Positions 1-9,857 of a DNA stretch of 64,000 bases are shown in pieces. The stretch covers positions 2,170,001-2,234,000 of the forward strand of contig NZ_CP091036.1 of the NCBI RefSeq assembly GCF_021535135.1. The letters run 5' to 3'. The translations under genes were made by a program, and so were the position numbers. The number at the start of each line of letters is the position of its first letter. Within the stretch, counting starts at the first letter, position 1. The stretch comes from Antarcticibacterium sp. 1MA-6-2. GTDB taxonomy: Bacteria; Bacteroidota; Bacteroidia; Flavobacteriales; Flavobacteriaceae. The notes beneath the pieces were generated by a model, which saw nothing but the letters and a program-made list of their open reading frames with translations, searched no databases and was not told the origin of the DNA.

Positions 1-1241
1 CATAGGCAGATAAACCTTTTCCAGGCATATCTTTTTCGTCGATGCCCCATACTTCTGAAATATATTTACGATGTTCGGGATTGGTAATATCACGGTTACC
101 CGGTAATTGATCACATTTGTGACCGTGCTCCCTGCCTCCCTGGCCATTTCCCTGGTAGAGTAATAGTACCGTAACCACAATAAGGTCTTCCCAGTCGGCC
201 GGATGCTAAAACTATGTTGATACAGCTTAGTACATTTTCTACTCCCTTCGTGTGGTGTTCTATACCGCGGGCATGAAGTAAAAAACTTGTATTTGCTTTA
301 CCCCACATTTCCGCAGCCTGATAAATGAGATCTTTTGAAATTCCGGTATGTTCTTCAGCCCAATCTAAGTCGTAATCTTTAACGGCATCTATTGTTTCCT
401 GGAATCCGGAAGTATAATTATCGATAAAATCATGGTCCAGCCAGTCATTATCGACCATTATCTTAAGAATTGCCCCAAATAGTGCAGAATCTCCTCCCGG
501 TCTTATGGGTAAATGAAGATCGGCAGTTCGTGCCAGTGGGATCACGCGGGGATCTACAACTATTAATTTCGCACCATTATCCCTCGCCTGCCAGATATAA
601 TGGGTAAGGGTAGGAAAAGTTTCACTTATGTTTGCTCCTGCAACCAATATAACTTCAGCATGTTTAAGATCAGCCCAGCTATTTGATGTTCTGTCCAGTC
701 CAAAGGCTTTTTTGTTCCCTCCCCCGGCACTTACCATGCAAAGTCTTCCGTTATAATCAAGATTTGCGGTTTTTAAAGCTACACGGGCAAACTTTCCAAT
801 CATATAACTTTTTTCATTTGTAAGTGAAACTCCGGACAGCATAGCAAAGGAATCCTTTCCATAGGTTTCCTGAATTCTTTTAATCTCACTTACAGTTCTG
901 CTCATCGCATGTTCCCAGGTCACCGGGTTAAAACCTTTTCCTTCCACCCGCTCAATAGGATCCATTAACCTATCGGGATGATTGTTCTGCATATATCGCA
1001 TTACTCCCTTAGGACAAAGACGGCCTTCATTAAAAGGGAATTCCATCCAGGGTTCAAAACCTGTAATCTTATTATCTTTTACTTTTAATTGTATGCCACA
1101 TTGCATTCCGCAGTAACAGCAATGTGTTTTCACCATCTTATCGGGTTCCTTGTTTCCCTGGAATCCTGTTTGTGGGGCATAGGCTTTATGAGGCCCAAAA
1201 TCTTCTATTATTTTATCGACTGAAACCGGAAGTTTTGCCAT
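1..1241 (-). CDS. Molybdopterin nitrate reductase, catalytic subunit (partial, frameshifted)
   Basis: This is the N-terminal part of a cytoplasmic molybdopterin oxidoreductase of the NarB/NasC/NapA group, which reduces nitrate to nitrite. The 4Fe-4S motif CCYCGMQCG followed by GRLCPKG lies near residues 40-75, and the molybdopterin-binding GANISE and DPR segments follow. There is no Tat signal. The reading frame breaks near base 154; after shifting one base it continues ([20 protein letters not shown]) through the left edge, so the gene is cut by the window rather than ended there. The break sits where an RCCGGY site is expected. It is the last visible gene of an operon with two NarK transporters and a b-type membrane protein, which suggests a respiratory role; the assimilatory enzyme is encoded at 22-26 kb. 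Confidence 0.85.
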
Positions 1242-1259
1242 TATTATTTCTTTCTGTTT

Positions 1260-2315
1260 TTAGCCGAAGAATTTTCCGGCTTCTTTTCTTGCATTTAAGT
1301 GTGCTACAGCCAACGCTGAACGTTTTCCCTCTGGACTTAAGTCTAAATGATTAGACCCATTTTTTTTATCGTAATTAAACCCCAGATCCTTAGTTACATC
1401 TTTGAGATCATTTATGTGAGTTTGCGTTGCAAATTCTTCGTGAGTGTGAGGACATACCGCCATTCCCCTGCGCTTACCTTCCGTTTTGTAAAGATTTGCT
1501 CCCAACTGAGCCAGACGCTGATAAATATGGAAAAACTTTCCAAAGGGCAACCAAACCAGGAACAGAATCACAGTTATAGCATGAGTTACAGCCATAAACT
1601 GGTAGGTTTTTCCGCCTAAAAAGGTATAGTCATAGGTAATCCCTAATCCGGTAACTGAAATTGCTATTAAAAGTATTAAAGGAAGCCAGTCATTTTCAAA
1701 AGTTTGAGTTGCTATTAAACCTCCGTCTGTAAACCTTCTTTTCATCATTATAATTGCTCCAATTGTTACCAGTACTGAACACCAAACAAGCCCATGAAAA
1801 GCAATAAAAGCAAGTGGTGATCCCAGGCTGAACGACCCGGCCTCAAATCCAAATAACAAAGCGTAATAAGTCGTATCGTCTCCAGGTTTCAGAATAAAAT
1901 GAATCCATCCAAAGGTTAGAGGAATTGTAATTGCAAATGCGATTAAACATCCTGTTGCGAGCATAAAATGACCGAACCATCTCGTCTTACTTCTATGGGC
2001 AATAAATCTTTGTGCCAGTATATTTTTAAAAAATAACCTTATAGAACGCCATAAATAAGGAAAAAAGAATCTGCTAAAGAGAAACTGCATACTGCGGCGC
2101 CAGTACAATCTTGTTGGCGGCCTTTGAATCCAAACTGAATATCGATACGCTACTCCAAAAACGGCAAAAACAGTCCCTATTAGATATGCAATTAAAGCAG
2201 GATCAAAATTTTGAAGATTTCTGGAACCTACAAGCACCAAAACAATAATAAGAACAGCGGCTATGGTGGCTTTTATTAAAGCTATTTTATCCAAAGTTTT
2301 GAAAAGTCTATACAT
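1260..2315 (-). CDS. Four-histidine membrane protein, probable b-type cytochrome partner of the nitrate reductase
   Basis: This 351-residue protein has about six hydrophobic segments. Histidines sit within or next to membrane segments (GHFML, AFHGL, VTHAIT, FFHIYQ), the pattern expected of a NarI- or HdrE-like quinol-oxidising diheme cytochrome b. A long basic loop lies between segments two and three, and about 75 soluble residues follow the last segment. It sits 18 bases before the catalytic subunit and about 200 bases after narK. I infer that it feeds quinol electrons to the reductase. The family assignment is from topology and histidines only; I do not recognise a named gene. Confidence 0.6.
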   Translation of the reverse strand: MYRLFKTLDKIALIKATIAAVLIIVLVLVGSRNLQNFDPALIAYLIGTVFAVFGVAYRYSVWIQRPPTRLYWRRSMQFLFSRFFFPYLWRSIRLFFKNILAQRFIAHRSKTRWFGHFMLATGCLIAFAITIPLTFGWIHFILKPGDDTTYYALLFGFEAGSFSLGSPLAFIAFHGLVWCSVLVTIGAIIMMKRRFTDGGLIATQTFENDWLPLILLIAISVTGLGITYDYTFLGGKTYQFMAVTHAITVILFLVWLPFGKFFHIYQRLAQLGANLYKTEGKRRGMAVCPHTHEEFATQTHINDLKDVTKDLGFNYDKKNGSNHLDLSPEGKRSALAVAHLNARKEAGKFFG

Positions 2316-2514
2316 AGCTGTTGGAAGCTTTAAAGGTTCAACAAATTCAGGATAACATAAATATAACGAAATTTGAAGAGGACTGGCAAAAATGCGTCAG
2401 GCCAGACGGGTAATTTAAAGTCAATCTAAATACCAGCTGATAGTCATAAACGGAATATGAAAAATCCTTTGATATGGCTCTTTCTCACAAGCTCATCATT
2501 AGGTCTAGCTCTGG

Positions 2515-4110
2515 TCAACATTTAATATCAGAGGAAGGCCTATCATAGTACCACCAGTTAAGACCCAGACACACCAGATAATATATTCCGAACCCGTACA
2601 AAGCAAACTCCGGAGTTCCCATTTGAATTTGTTCTCCAAATACCTGCGGAATAATAAAAGCACCATAGGCAGCAATTGCCGATGTCCAACCCAGAACAGG
2701 CCCAGCTTTTTCTTTGCTGAAGATATAAGGAATACTTCGGAAAGTGGAACCGTTTCCTATACTGGGTGGTAACAAACAAGACCATAAAACAAGCAAAGAA
2801 CGGCCACCAGTAAGTTTCTGGATTTGAACTTTCTCTCGCCTGCACTATGAAATAAGCCACGGCTATAGTGGCAATAACGGTTACTATTGTGCTATAGGTC
2901 GTCACCCGGGAGCCGCTGTTAATCTTATCAGAAAACCAACCTCCCAGGGGCCGAACAATGGCTCCCAACATAGGCCCAATAAAAACCCAGGTAAGAAAAT
3001 CTGGCGCATTGGGATTGGTATATTGAGGATCTAAAGGATCTGTATAAACAAAAATATCCTGACAAAGTTTGGGAAATGCCGCCGAAAAGCCAATAAAGGA
3101 ACCAAAAGTCATCGTGTAGATAATAGTCATGATCCAGTTATGCTTATCGTTAAGAATTGAAAATTGCTTGTTAAGGCTTTGCTTTATATCCCCGGGGCTA
3201 AGGTATTTCATTAGAAGCAAAGTGAGAATTACCACAACGGGTAAAACTATCCACATATTAATTTCAAGACCAACCAGCAAATAGGATCCCACAGCTGCAG
3301 TTGCAAGTCCTATACATACCATAAAGAGAGTTTTTGCTATTCCCTGGATGGTAGTGGGAAGTTTGGGAGTTCCTGTGATGACATTGTTCATTCCAAAAAA
3401 AGCTGCTATGGCTGCAAATACAATGGGAATCCATATCCACCCCGCATTTTGCAATCCTGCCAGTGGTTGGTCTTCTACGACTTCACCTTCACTTCCCACA
3501 GCGGAAAATAGAAAAATTCCAATAACAAAGGGAATCATTTTCTGCATGATACCCACTCCAAGATTTCCAATTCCCGCATTGAGACCAAGAGATGTTCCCT
3601 GCATTCTTTTCGGAAAAAAGTAACTGATGTTACTCATAGATGACGCAAAATTTCCGCCTCCGAACCCTGACAAAAGGGCGAGAATTGCAAATGTAAAATA
3701 GGATGTTGATTGGTCTGCCAGTGCAAACCCTACTCCAAAAGCCGGAATTAATAATAGTGTAGTTGTAGTAAACACCACATTACGCCCTCCTCCAAGAGCT
3801 ATCAGGAAAGAATTCGGGATCCTAAGGGTAGCTCCTGCGAGACTGCTATTGCAGGCAATGTATAGTAAAGGTTATTAATTCTGGCCAACTGCTCATTCAC
3901 CATATCCTCAGACATATCTGGAGTGATCATCCCAAAATGGAAGTTATATTCCTTCATCTTGGTAGTAATAATGCTCCACATCATCCATACTGCAAAAGAT
4001 AATAAAAGCGCCGGAATGGAAAGCCAGAGGTTACGATAGGCTATTTTTTTACCTTTTTGTTCCCAAAACACCGGATCTTCAACATTCCATTCTTCCAGAT
4101 TAGTCTTCAT
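2515..4110 (-). CDS. narK: NarK2-type nitrate/nitrite MFS transporter (frameshifted twice)
   Basis: About 531 residues of a major facilitator transporter of the nitrate/nitrite porter family once two compensating frame breaks are bridged. NarK signatures are visible: GFGGGNFASSMSNISYFFP, GLNAGIGNLGVG and GNGSTFRSIPYIF. Such proteins exchange nitrate for nitrite or import nitrate with protons. The frame is lost near 3843 (one base short, within AIAGLAGATLR) and near 2760 (one base extra, within TTGIGNGST); both sites call for GCCGGT or ACCGGT in the DNA. The protein follows the other NarK by 26 bases, so the two are co-transcribed. Confidence 0.88.
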
Positions 4111-4136
4111 ATTATTTGGTTTAATTAGGTTTAGTA

Positions 4137-5626
4137 TTATTTTTTAGATTCGATCTGGCGCATGAGTTTTGGCTGCTCCTTGTGCATCATTTTTTGAATT
4201 GTTCTATGCATCCACCACAGGCAAATAGCTGAAAGAACCAGAGTAAAAATCCACGCGCTGGTCCATAGTCCCGTGCCATCGAGAAAATAACCAAAAATGA
4301 TGGGACAAACGAAACCTCCCAAACCCCCTAAAACTCCTACCATACCACCTACTACACCAACTTCTTCGGGAAAATATTCAGGTATGTGTTTGTATACCGC
4401 AGCTTTGCCTACTCCCCAGATACTTCCCAGGATAATTACCAGGAAAGTGAAGACCCATACATTGGCTTCAAAGAATATCTTTGTTTCCCCACTTGCTAAA
4501 AGTTCCTTTTTTTCTACCCGCTGTCCTTCCTGTACTACAGACTCCTGCCAGGTTTCTTTTTTTGGAAATACAAAATCCCCTTCAACTGTGTTAAGATTAG
4601 TTTCGTCCCTTGGAATAACACTATATTCTATGCCTGCCGCAACTATTTTGTTCTCAGAAACATAAGTTACTTCCCCTGCTTTCTTCGCCATAATCCCGTT
4701 ACCGGGGGAATAAATTTCCATTTTAGGAAAAATCAGAAGAAAACTTATAGCTAAAGAGGATCCCAGAACCCAGTACATAACTTTTCGGGCACCCCATTTA
4801 TCACTCATCCATCCTCCTAAAGCTCGAATCACTCCTGATGGGAAACTAAAGGCGGCAGCAAGAATTCCTGCTGTTACCAAAGGGAGGTAATAAACATTTA
4901 CATAATAAGGTACAAGCCATTGTGAAAAAGCTACAAAACATCCGAAGACCAGGAAGTAATAAAGCCCGAACCTCCAAACGCGAATACTCTTTAAAGGCTG
5001 CATTAATTTGGTAAGAGTTCTTTGAGTAGCAGGTTTCTTATTTTTGGCAAAGATTACGAAGATTAATGCCATTAAAACCAATACGGCAGCATATATAACC
5101 GGAAGAATTCTCCAGTTTTCCATATCGGCCCCATTTTTAGTTAGAGATAATAAGATTGTTGGAGCCAGAAGTGTAGTTAATGCGGCACTAAGCATTTCCC
5201 GCACCAAAAATACCTAATGCACGACCTTGCCAATCTTTCTCGTACCATACAGAAGTGTAGGCAATTCCTACCGCAAAACCAAGCTCCTGTAAGACCATAT
5301 CCAAAACTACATAACGCAAAGCCAAGAAAAGAATCTACATATTGAAGTAAAAACATGGGAATTGCACTAACAAGTAACAATCCCCCAAAAACCCATTTTC
5401 CTCCGTATTTGTCTGTCATAATTCCTAGTGGGAGCCTAAAAATTGAGCCTGTAAGTACGGGTATACCAAGTAACCATCCTATTTGCACGGAGGACCAATC
5501 GTAATAACCATTGTCTACCAGAAATGTAACAGTTACTCCGTTAAACATCCAGACTGCAAAACAAATAGTAAATGCCAGAGTGTTTAGAAATAACATTCTA
5601 TGCGCGGTAGAAGATGGTCTGCTCAT
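4137..5626 (-). CDS. narK: NarK1-type nitrate/nitrite MFS transporter with a soluble insertion (frameshifted twice)
   Basis: About 495 residues after bridging breaks near 5286 (LTGAGFAVGI) and 5190 (GAGNAGAALTT), each a one-base gain where GCCGGT is expected. It begins with a membrane segment and NGVTVTFLVDNGYY, and carries PLGIMTDKYGG, GWMSDKWGA and VVGGMVGVLGGLGGFVCP, typical of NarK/NasA porters. Between two transmembrane segments lies an unusual soluble stretch of about 75 residues containing VVQEGQRVEKKELLASGETK, which resembles a biotinyl/lipoyl-like beta sandwich. It is the first gene of the nitrate respiration operon; the 316 bases upstream hold an FNR-like palindrome. Confidence 0.87.
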
Positions 5627-5748
5627 AATCTATAAGTAGAATTAATGGTGCGTTGGGATGTATATTTTTTTTGTTATAAAAAATTTTAGGGTACAGATAA
5701 CATTTTTTTGGACGATGCAAAAATGTTGGATTATTTAAACAAATAAAA

Positions 5749-5763
5749 TGATGAATATCATCA
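5749..5763. promoter_or_regulatory. FNR-like palindrome upstream of the nitrate respiration operon
   Basis: The sequence TGATGAATATCATCA is a perfect inverted repeat apart from its central ATA and contains TGAT-N4-ATCA, the core of FNR-type sites. It lies about 125 bases before the first narK start, in a gene-free stretch (5627-5942) in which I see nothing else definite. Binding by an FNR-like factor is inference. Confidence 0.4.
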
Positions 5764-5942
5764 ATTTCAGATCTTTAAAGTTAAAAACACACATTTAATT
5801 ATGCTAATAAATGAGAGATTCCTTTTCTACAGAAGAGGTTTTTAAATTAATTAGGAACAAAGATTAATTTATCCAATCTACTAGAGCTGACAAATTCTAT
5901 ACTCAGAAAATTTGGGAAAAACAGAAACAACTGAGGTAGGCA

Positions 5943-6749
5943 CTAATCGTGCAGAACCAGTATAGGCAACTGGTTTGGAACTGTAGCGTATAATCCATGC
6001 CTGTTGTGCAACAAGCGATCGCATATTCTTAAATTTTTTCCTAATAAAACTATGAGGTGAAATTTATTCTGTACATCCATCCATATAGTTTTGTCCGTAA
6101 AAGCGGAATCCTGAAGTGGGGAAAATTTTATATTTAAATCTTTTAGAGCAGAGAATATTCCTTTCTTTTCAAGGTGATCTAAGTTTTCAACATCACCTGA
6201 ACCTGCAAGCTCCCAAACATCAAGGTTCACCTTATTAAAGACTCCTGAATTCTTAAGAAAGCTGATATTCTTCTCCCCAAAGGATGCTGTATAATCCAGG
6301 GGCATTATTAATTTTTTAGGCTTCTTATACTCACTACCCTCAGCCACTGCAAGAATATTGCATTTGATCTTGGACATAATTTCAAATGTATGCCTTCCAA
6401 GAATGCTAGAAGTACTTTGCTCCCTTCCTACGGCTCCCATAACAATGAGATCTATCTTATGTTGTTGCACAAAATCGCGGGCTTTATTCACTAATTTCTC
6501 CTCAGAATAGTGACCCGTTATCTTATGCTGTCGCCCCTTCGATCTTTGCTGTAGCTTCTCTACTCTTTCTTTTAATTTTCCAGAGATTGTTAAATTACCT
6601 GCTCCTGCAAATTTTTCTAAATCGTCGGGGTCGGGATCAAAAATATTTAACAGATAAAAGTTTACCTGCTTATCTTGTAAAACATCCATTGCGTAATGGG
6701 TAGCATTAATTGCAACGGGAGAAAAATCTGATAATAAAAGGACGTTCAT
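5943..6749 (-). CDS. Universal stress protein (tandem UspA domains)
   Basis: A 268-residue protein with an N-terminal UspA domain (VLLLSDFSPVAINATHYA, then VMGAVGREQ..SILGRHTFEIM near residues 105-130, a glycine-rich ATP-loop-like region) and a second, more divergent UspA-like half. Such proteins respond to stress and anaerobiosis. It stands alone between the narK operon and the hemerythrin-like genes, with its own upstream gap. The family is clear; the specific role is not visible. Confidence 0.85.
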   Translation of the reverse strand: MNVLLLSDFSPVAINATHYAMDVLQDKQVNFYLLNIFDPDPDDLEKFAGAGNLTISGKLKERVEKLQQRSKGRQHKITGHYSEEKLVNKARDFVQQHKIDLIVMGAVGREQSTSSILGRHTFEIMSKIKCNILAVAEGSEYKKPKKLIMPLDYTASFGEKNISFLKNSGVFNKVNLDVWELAGSGDVENLDHLEKKGIFSALKDLNIKFSPLQDSAFTDKTIWMDVQNKFHLIVLLGKNLRICDRLLHNRHGLYATVPNQLPILVLHD

Positions 6750-6861
6750 AGCTTTTTTCTATGAGACGAAATTAAACTACTTACATCTGCTCAAAAATGA
6801 TTAAAGTCAGATTTTCAATATTTTATCTAATATGAAATAAGATTTTTGTTCTTAAAATTTG

Positions 6862-7320
6862 TTATTCAAGCCAAAATTTATCCTTCCACTGTTCTTCGGG
6901 AAGGTGAAGATTTTGGTGCAACTTCTCAAATTCAAAAAGTTGCTCTGCTGTTGCTAATTTTTTAATTTCTGCGTAAAGCGTACGCTCTTCAAATCGTATG
7001 TACCTGCTCAATTCTTCCTCCAGGAGGTGGAGAACTTTTTCATTTTCACAGCCACAACTTAATAACTTCCTAATCCTACGGTGATTTGCTATTGCTCTTT
7101 TCACCCGTACGTTTTTTCCTAAAACCGGAAAAATTAGGTTTTCTTCAGTTTCAAAATGCCGCTCGAGATAATTTTTTTTAAACCAGTCAGTATAACTGCG
7201 AATCCTTTCCGGTTTCACTTTATTTGAAAGCCCGTTCCTGATTCTGGAACAAAATTTTAGACTTTCATCATGGTCCTTGCTGAGACTATTTAAAGCAACT
7301 TGTGGTTTTGAACTATTCAT
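6862..7320 (-). CDS. Hemerythrin-like HHE-domain protein
   Basis: About 152 residues. I choose the internal start MNSSKPQVALNS because the alignment to its neighbour begins there; the longer upstream extension looks non-native. Histidine and acid ligands of an HHE metal-binding four-helix bundle are seen: SKDHDESL, ERHFETEENLIFP, ANHRRIRK and RYIRFEERTLYAE. It is a close paralog of the next gene upstream. In this setting, next to nitrate reduction, a diiron protein binding NO or oxygen is plausible. Confidence 0.8.
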   Translation of the reverse strand: MNSSKPQVALNSLSKDHDESLKFCSRIRNGLSNKVKPERIRSYTDWFKKNYLERHFETEENLIFPVLGKNVRVKRAIANHRRIRKLLSCGCENEKVLHLLEEELSRYIRFEERTLYAEIKKLATAEQLFEFEKLHQNLHLPEEQWKDKFWLE

Positions 7321-7342
7321 TTTAAAACGATATGTATTTGAA

Positions 7343-7807
7343 TCAGGAGATCCAGAATTGATCTTTCCAATTATCATCAGAAAAATGAATTCCTTCATGA
7401 TGTTCTTCAATTTCAGCTAACTGTCCTGAAGTAGCAACCTTCTGAATCTCATTAAAAAGCACTCTCTCTTCAAACCTAATATGTAAGTCCAGTTCCTCTT
7501 CAATTTGATGAAGGGCTTTTTCAACCTCATTATCCTGATTAAATAAGCGTTTTAGACGTCGGTGCTCTGCCAATGCTCTTTTTATGAGGTCATGTTCCTC
7601 ACCCAAAACAGGAAAAATAAACTTTTCTTCTGCTTCAAAATGGGGATCGAGATAATTTATTTTAAACCATTGGGTATAGTCTTTCATTCGTTGAGGCTCC
7701 ACATTAAACTTAAATCCCTGCCGAATTTTCCAGCACAGTAGTAATCCATGATGATGTTCTCTACTCAAAGGTTTTAGCGCGTCGTGTCGTTTTATAGGTT
7801 TCTTCAT
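7343..7807 (-). CDS. Hemerythrin-like HHE-domain protein
   Basis: A 154-residue protein with the ligand pattern SREHHHGLL, DPHFEAEEKFIFP, AEHRRLKR and HIRFEERVLFNE, which is the four-helix HHE cation-binding fold. It shares order and spacing with the protein at 6862-7320 and must be a tandem duplicate. Its start ATGAAGAAACC overlaps the end of a small cysteine-rich reading frame upstream, suggesting translational coupling. No signal peptide; cytoplasmic. Confidence 0.82.
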   Translation of the reverse strand: MKKPIKRHDALKPLSREHHHGLLLCWKIRQGFKFNVEPQRMKDYTQWFKINYLDPHFEAEEKFIFPVLGEEHDLIKRALAEHRRLKRLFNQDNEVEKALHQIEEELDLHIRFEERVLFNEIQKVATSGQLAEIEEHHEGIHFSDDNWKDQFWIS

Positions 7808-8075
7808 TCGTTGTTTTTATTTTATTTTCTTCCTCACAATTACAGGTGGGACAGGAATTAATCTCACCCTGCTTCAGCTTTATTCCTTCCAGATTTTCCT
7901 TTACAAATTCCTGAATAAGCATATACCTGTCTTTATGATTATTTACATTTATTTGTTTGTCTTCTACAATATCTCTAATTTTTCCTTCATATTGCTGATA
8001 GTCCCAGCAAATCGGGCATAAACCTTTCGGAGCATCATTCTTCCTCTCCTCTTCAGGTTTCGGAAAAAAAATTAA
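7761..8075 (-). CDS. Small cysteine-rich protein, start unresolved
   Basis: An open frame of about 100 codons with two putative metal-binding cysteine clusters: GLCPICWDYQQYEGKIRDIV near its start and NSCPTCNCEEE near its end. It is read in the same frame as the gene at 8085-8426 immediately after that gene's TGA and has no obvious ATG; a run of eight T near 8070 is a likely place for a lost or gained base. Its end overlaps the start of the HHE gene by about 47 bases. I do not recognise the family; cysteine pairs suggest zinc or redox binding. Confidence 0.45.
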   Translation of the reverse strand, partial: LIFFPKPEEERKNDAPKGLCPICWDYQQYEGKIRDIVEDKQINVNNHKDRYMLIQEFVKENLEGIKLKQGEINSCPTCNCEEENKIKTTNEETYKTTRRAKTFE

Positions 8076-8084
8076 TGATACTTT

Positions 8085-8426
8085 TCAGTTATATTCATGG
8101 CCCTGAGTCCTATGTTTCGTTATAAGTTCAGTTATTTCTGAAGTTAAACTATCTGCATACATTCCAAAACCATTTACAACCACACCCCTGATGTTATACT
8201 TTGGGGAGTATATAGCCATGACAATCATTTCATCCCCGGGATCTGTATCCCCTTCAAAGCGATACAACTCTTCGATTTGGAATTCATCGGGCGAGAGCTG
8301 CAAAGAGGTGTGGTTACAAACCAAACACTGCTTTTCTGCAACTAATGAAAAGTTTGTGGTGAAACCTTTTTTCTGAAGGTCATTTACTGCTTCTGAAACG
8401 GTGTCATAATTTCTCGGCAATTTCAT
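8085..8426 (-). CDS. Small protein of the family often mis-annotated as phosphoribosylpyrophosphate synthetase
   Basis: A 113-residue cytoplasmic protein containing DTVSEAVNDLQKKGFTTNF, QCLVCNHTSLQLSPDEF, EELYRFEGDTDPGDEM and VNGFGMYADSLTSE. The pattern YRFEG.(T/S)(D/N)P..E matches a small Bacteroidota family usually called phosphoribosylpyrophosphate synthetase in automatic annotation although it lacks that fold. Function is unknown. It lies in a run of stress-related genes on the minus strand. Confidence 0.65.
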   Translation of the reverse strand: MKLPRNYDTVSEAVNDLQKKGFTTNFSLVAEKQCLVCNHTSLQLSPDEFQIEELYRFEGDTDPGDEMIVMAIYSPKYNIRGVVVNGFGMYADSLTSEITELITKHRTQGHEYN

Positions 8427-8521
8427 CTTTCTTTCTTTTAATTATTGAAATTATCTTTCTTTATCGGCCATAATCCGCAGCATCTAAAAGATAGGCTTTT
8501 AATATCTGTTGATGCTATTAA

Positions 8522-9266
8522 TCAAACTTTTTTTCCTGCTTCCCTTAAAGAGAACTCCTTTCCCAGAGCAATGGCTTTTGGAAAAAGGATGTTGTTTTCC
8601 AGATGTACATGCTGATGTAGGTCCTGTTCAAATTCTTCGAGTTTTGCATAAAATGCACGGTAAGTATTGCAGGCTCCCGGAGGAGGAGTAAAATTGTTAC
8701 TAAGGGTTGAGATCTTTTTAAACATATAGCTAAGCTTCTTCGTGATCTGCTTCCATCATTCTTATAGGATTATCAACAGTGTCGAACCCAGGCTTTTCCA
8801 AAGAAGTTCCATCTTTTTTAGCCTTTACCATTTTTTTTATGAATGGAAAAAGGATTAACTCCTCCTTCTTAAGATGCCCTCCCAGGTCTACAGCCACTTC
8901 AGAAAACAGGCGTTGTATCTGGATTAATTCGGGATAATCGCTGGAATGTACCTGAACTACACGCGAAGCATACTGAACTATAAGTGGAATACTTTCTTCT
9001 ATATAATTGTGATGAACATTTACAATATGATCAGCTAAAAGATCAAGAGACCAGCTATTAAAATTTTGTGCTTCTGGTTTAATGTTATTGATTGCCAATA
9101 ATTCTTTTTCCAAAATATTAAAATTTACATTTGCTTTTTCCGCTGCCCTTTTTATACTTATTCCACCTCCGCAACAAAAATCAATTCCATATTTTTTAAA
9201 AATATGAGCAGCACTTATGTTTTCAGTTACCATCTCTGCCACTGTTCTTGTATCCTGTATTTTCAT
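8522..9266 (-). CDS. ric: Iron-sulfur cluster repair di-iron protein RIC/ScdA (frameshifted)
   Basis: About 247 residues after bridging one extra base near 8730. The N-terminal ScdA_N domain contains the diagnostic GIDFCCGGG, and the remainder is a hemerythrin-like di-iron domain (HHNYIEES, HLKKEELILFP, EADHEEAG, HVHLENNILFP). RIC proteins repair iron-sulfur clusters damaged by NO or oxidative stress. The break falls at HEEA-G-YMFKK, where the DNA should read GCCGGC. Its location between hemerythrins and near nitrate reductases fits protection during nitrite and NO formation. Confidence 0.9.
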
Positions 9267-9540
9267 GGGTATTAGTGTTTAATTAATTATATCAAAAATG
9301 AGGATAAGTATCCGGCCATAATATGAGTGAAATCATATTTAGCTGATTATCTGTACACTTCTACTACTGCATCTACTATAAAGCATCTATGGTAACAAAT
9401 TTTTACCAGGTCAAATCTACTAATTAGGAGGATTTTCTTTCTTCCCAGGCACCAATACTTGTTCAACAAAGACACATAAAACGTTAACAATAATTAAGAA
9501 AACGTTAATAAGAACCTGAACAACTTCTTACTTTTATACC

Positions 9541-9705
9541 ATGAGACAATTACATAATGAGTCTAAAGAATTGGATTCACTAAGGGAAAAGATCCTGAGA
9601 AATCCGCTTTACTTTTTTATTACTATTTCAGCTATTATGATTATTGCTCTTATAGTATGGGCAGAAATTTCTTTCGGCCTGTTCAGTACTTTTCTTATAA
9701 AGTAG
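9541..9705 (+). CDS. Small single-pass membrane protein
   Basis: A 54-codon frame, ATG to TAG, encoding a charged N-terminal stretch (MRQLHNESKELDSLREKILR) and one hydrophobic segment rich in isoleucine (FFITISAIMIIALIVWAEI). It begins 275 bases after the divergent RIC gene start and precedes another membrane protein. I do not recognise it. The clean amphipathic-then-hydrophobic layout is why I call it a gene. Confidence 0.45.
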   Translation: MRQLHNESKELDSLREKILRNPLYFFITISAIMIIALIVWAEISFGLFSTFLIK

Positions 9706-9857
9706 GATGTTAGGCATAACTATTCTTAGTTTGTCCTTTTTTTAATATAGTTATGGTGTCATCTCAGCCTTTTACCTCCTACTATCTCTGGGAACAGACC
9801 TTAGGTTATTTTTAAAATGTGATCTATTTTTACAAATAAGATATCCCAAAAAAAGAA

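Noticed and set aside
8085..8426. Phosphoribosylpyrophosphate synthetase
   Set aside because: The name is a common automatic label; at 113 residues without a PRPP loop it cannot be that enzyme.
9389..9403. GTAACAAATTTTTAC as another operator of the sulfur regulon
   Set aside because: The right arm does not match GTTAC and there is no -7 box at the 33-base spacing.
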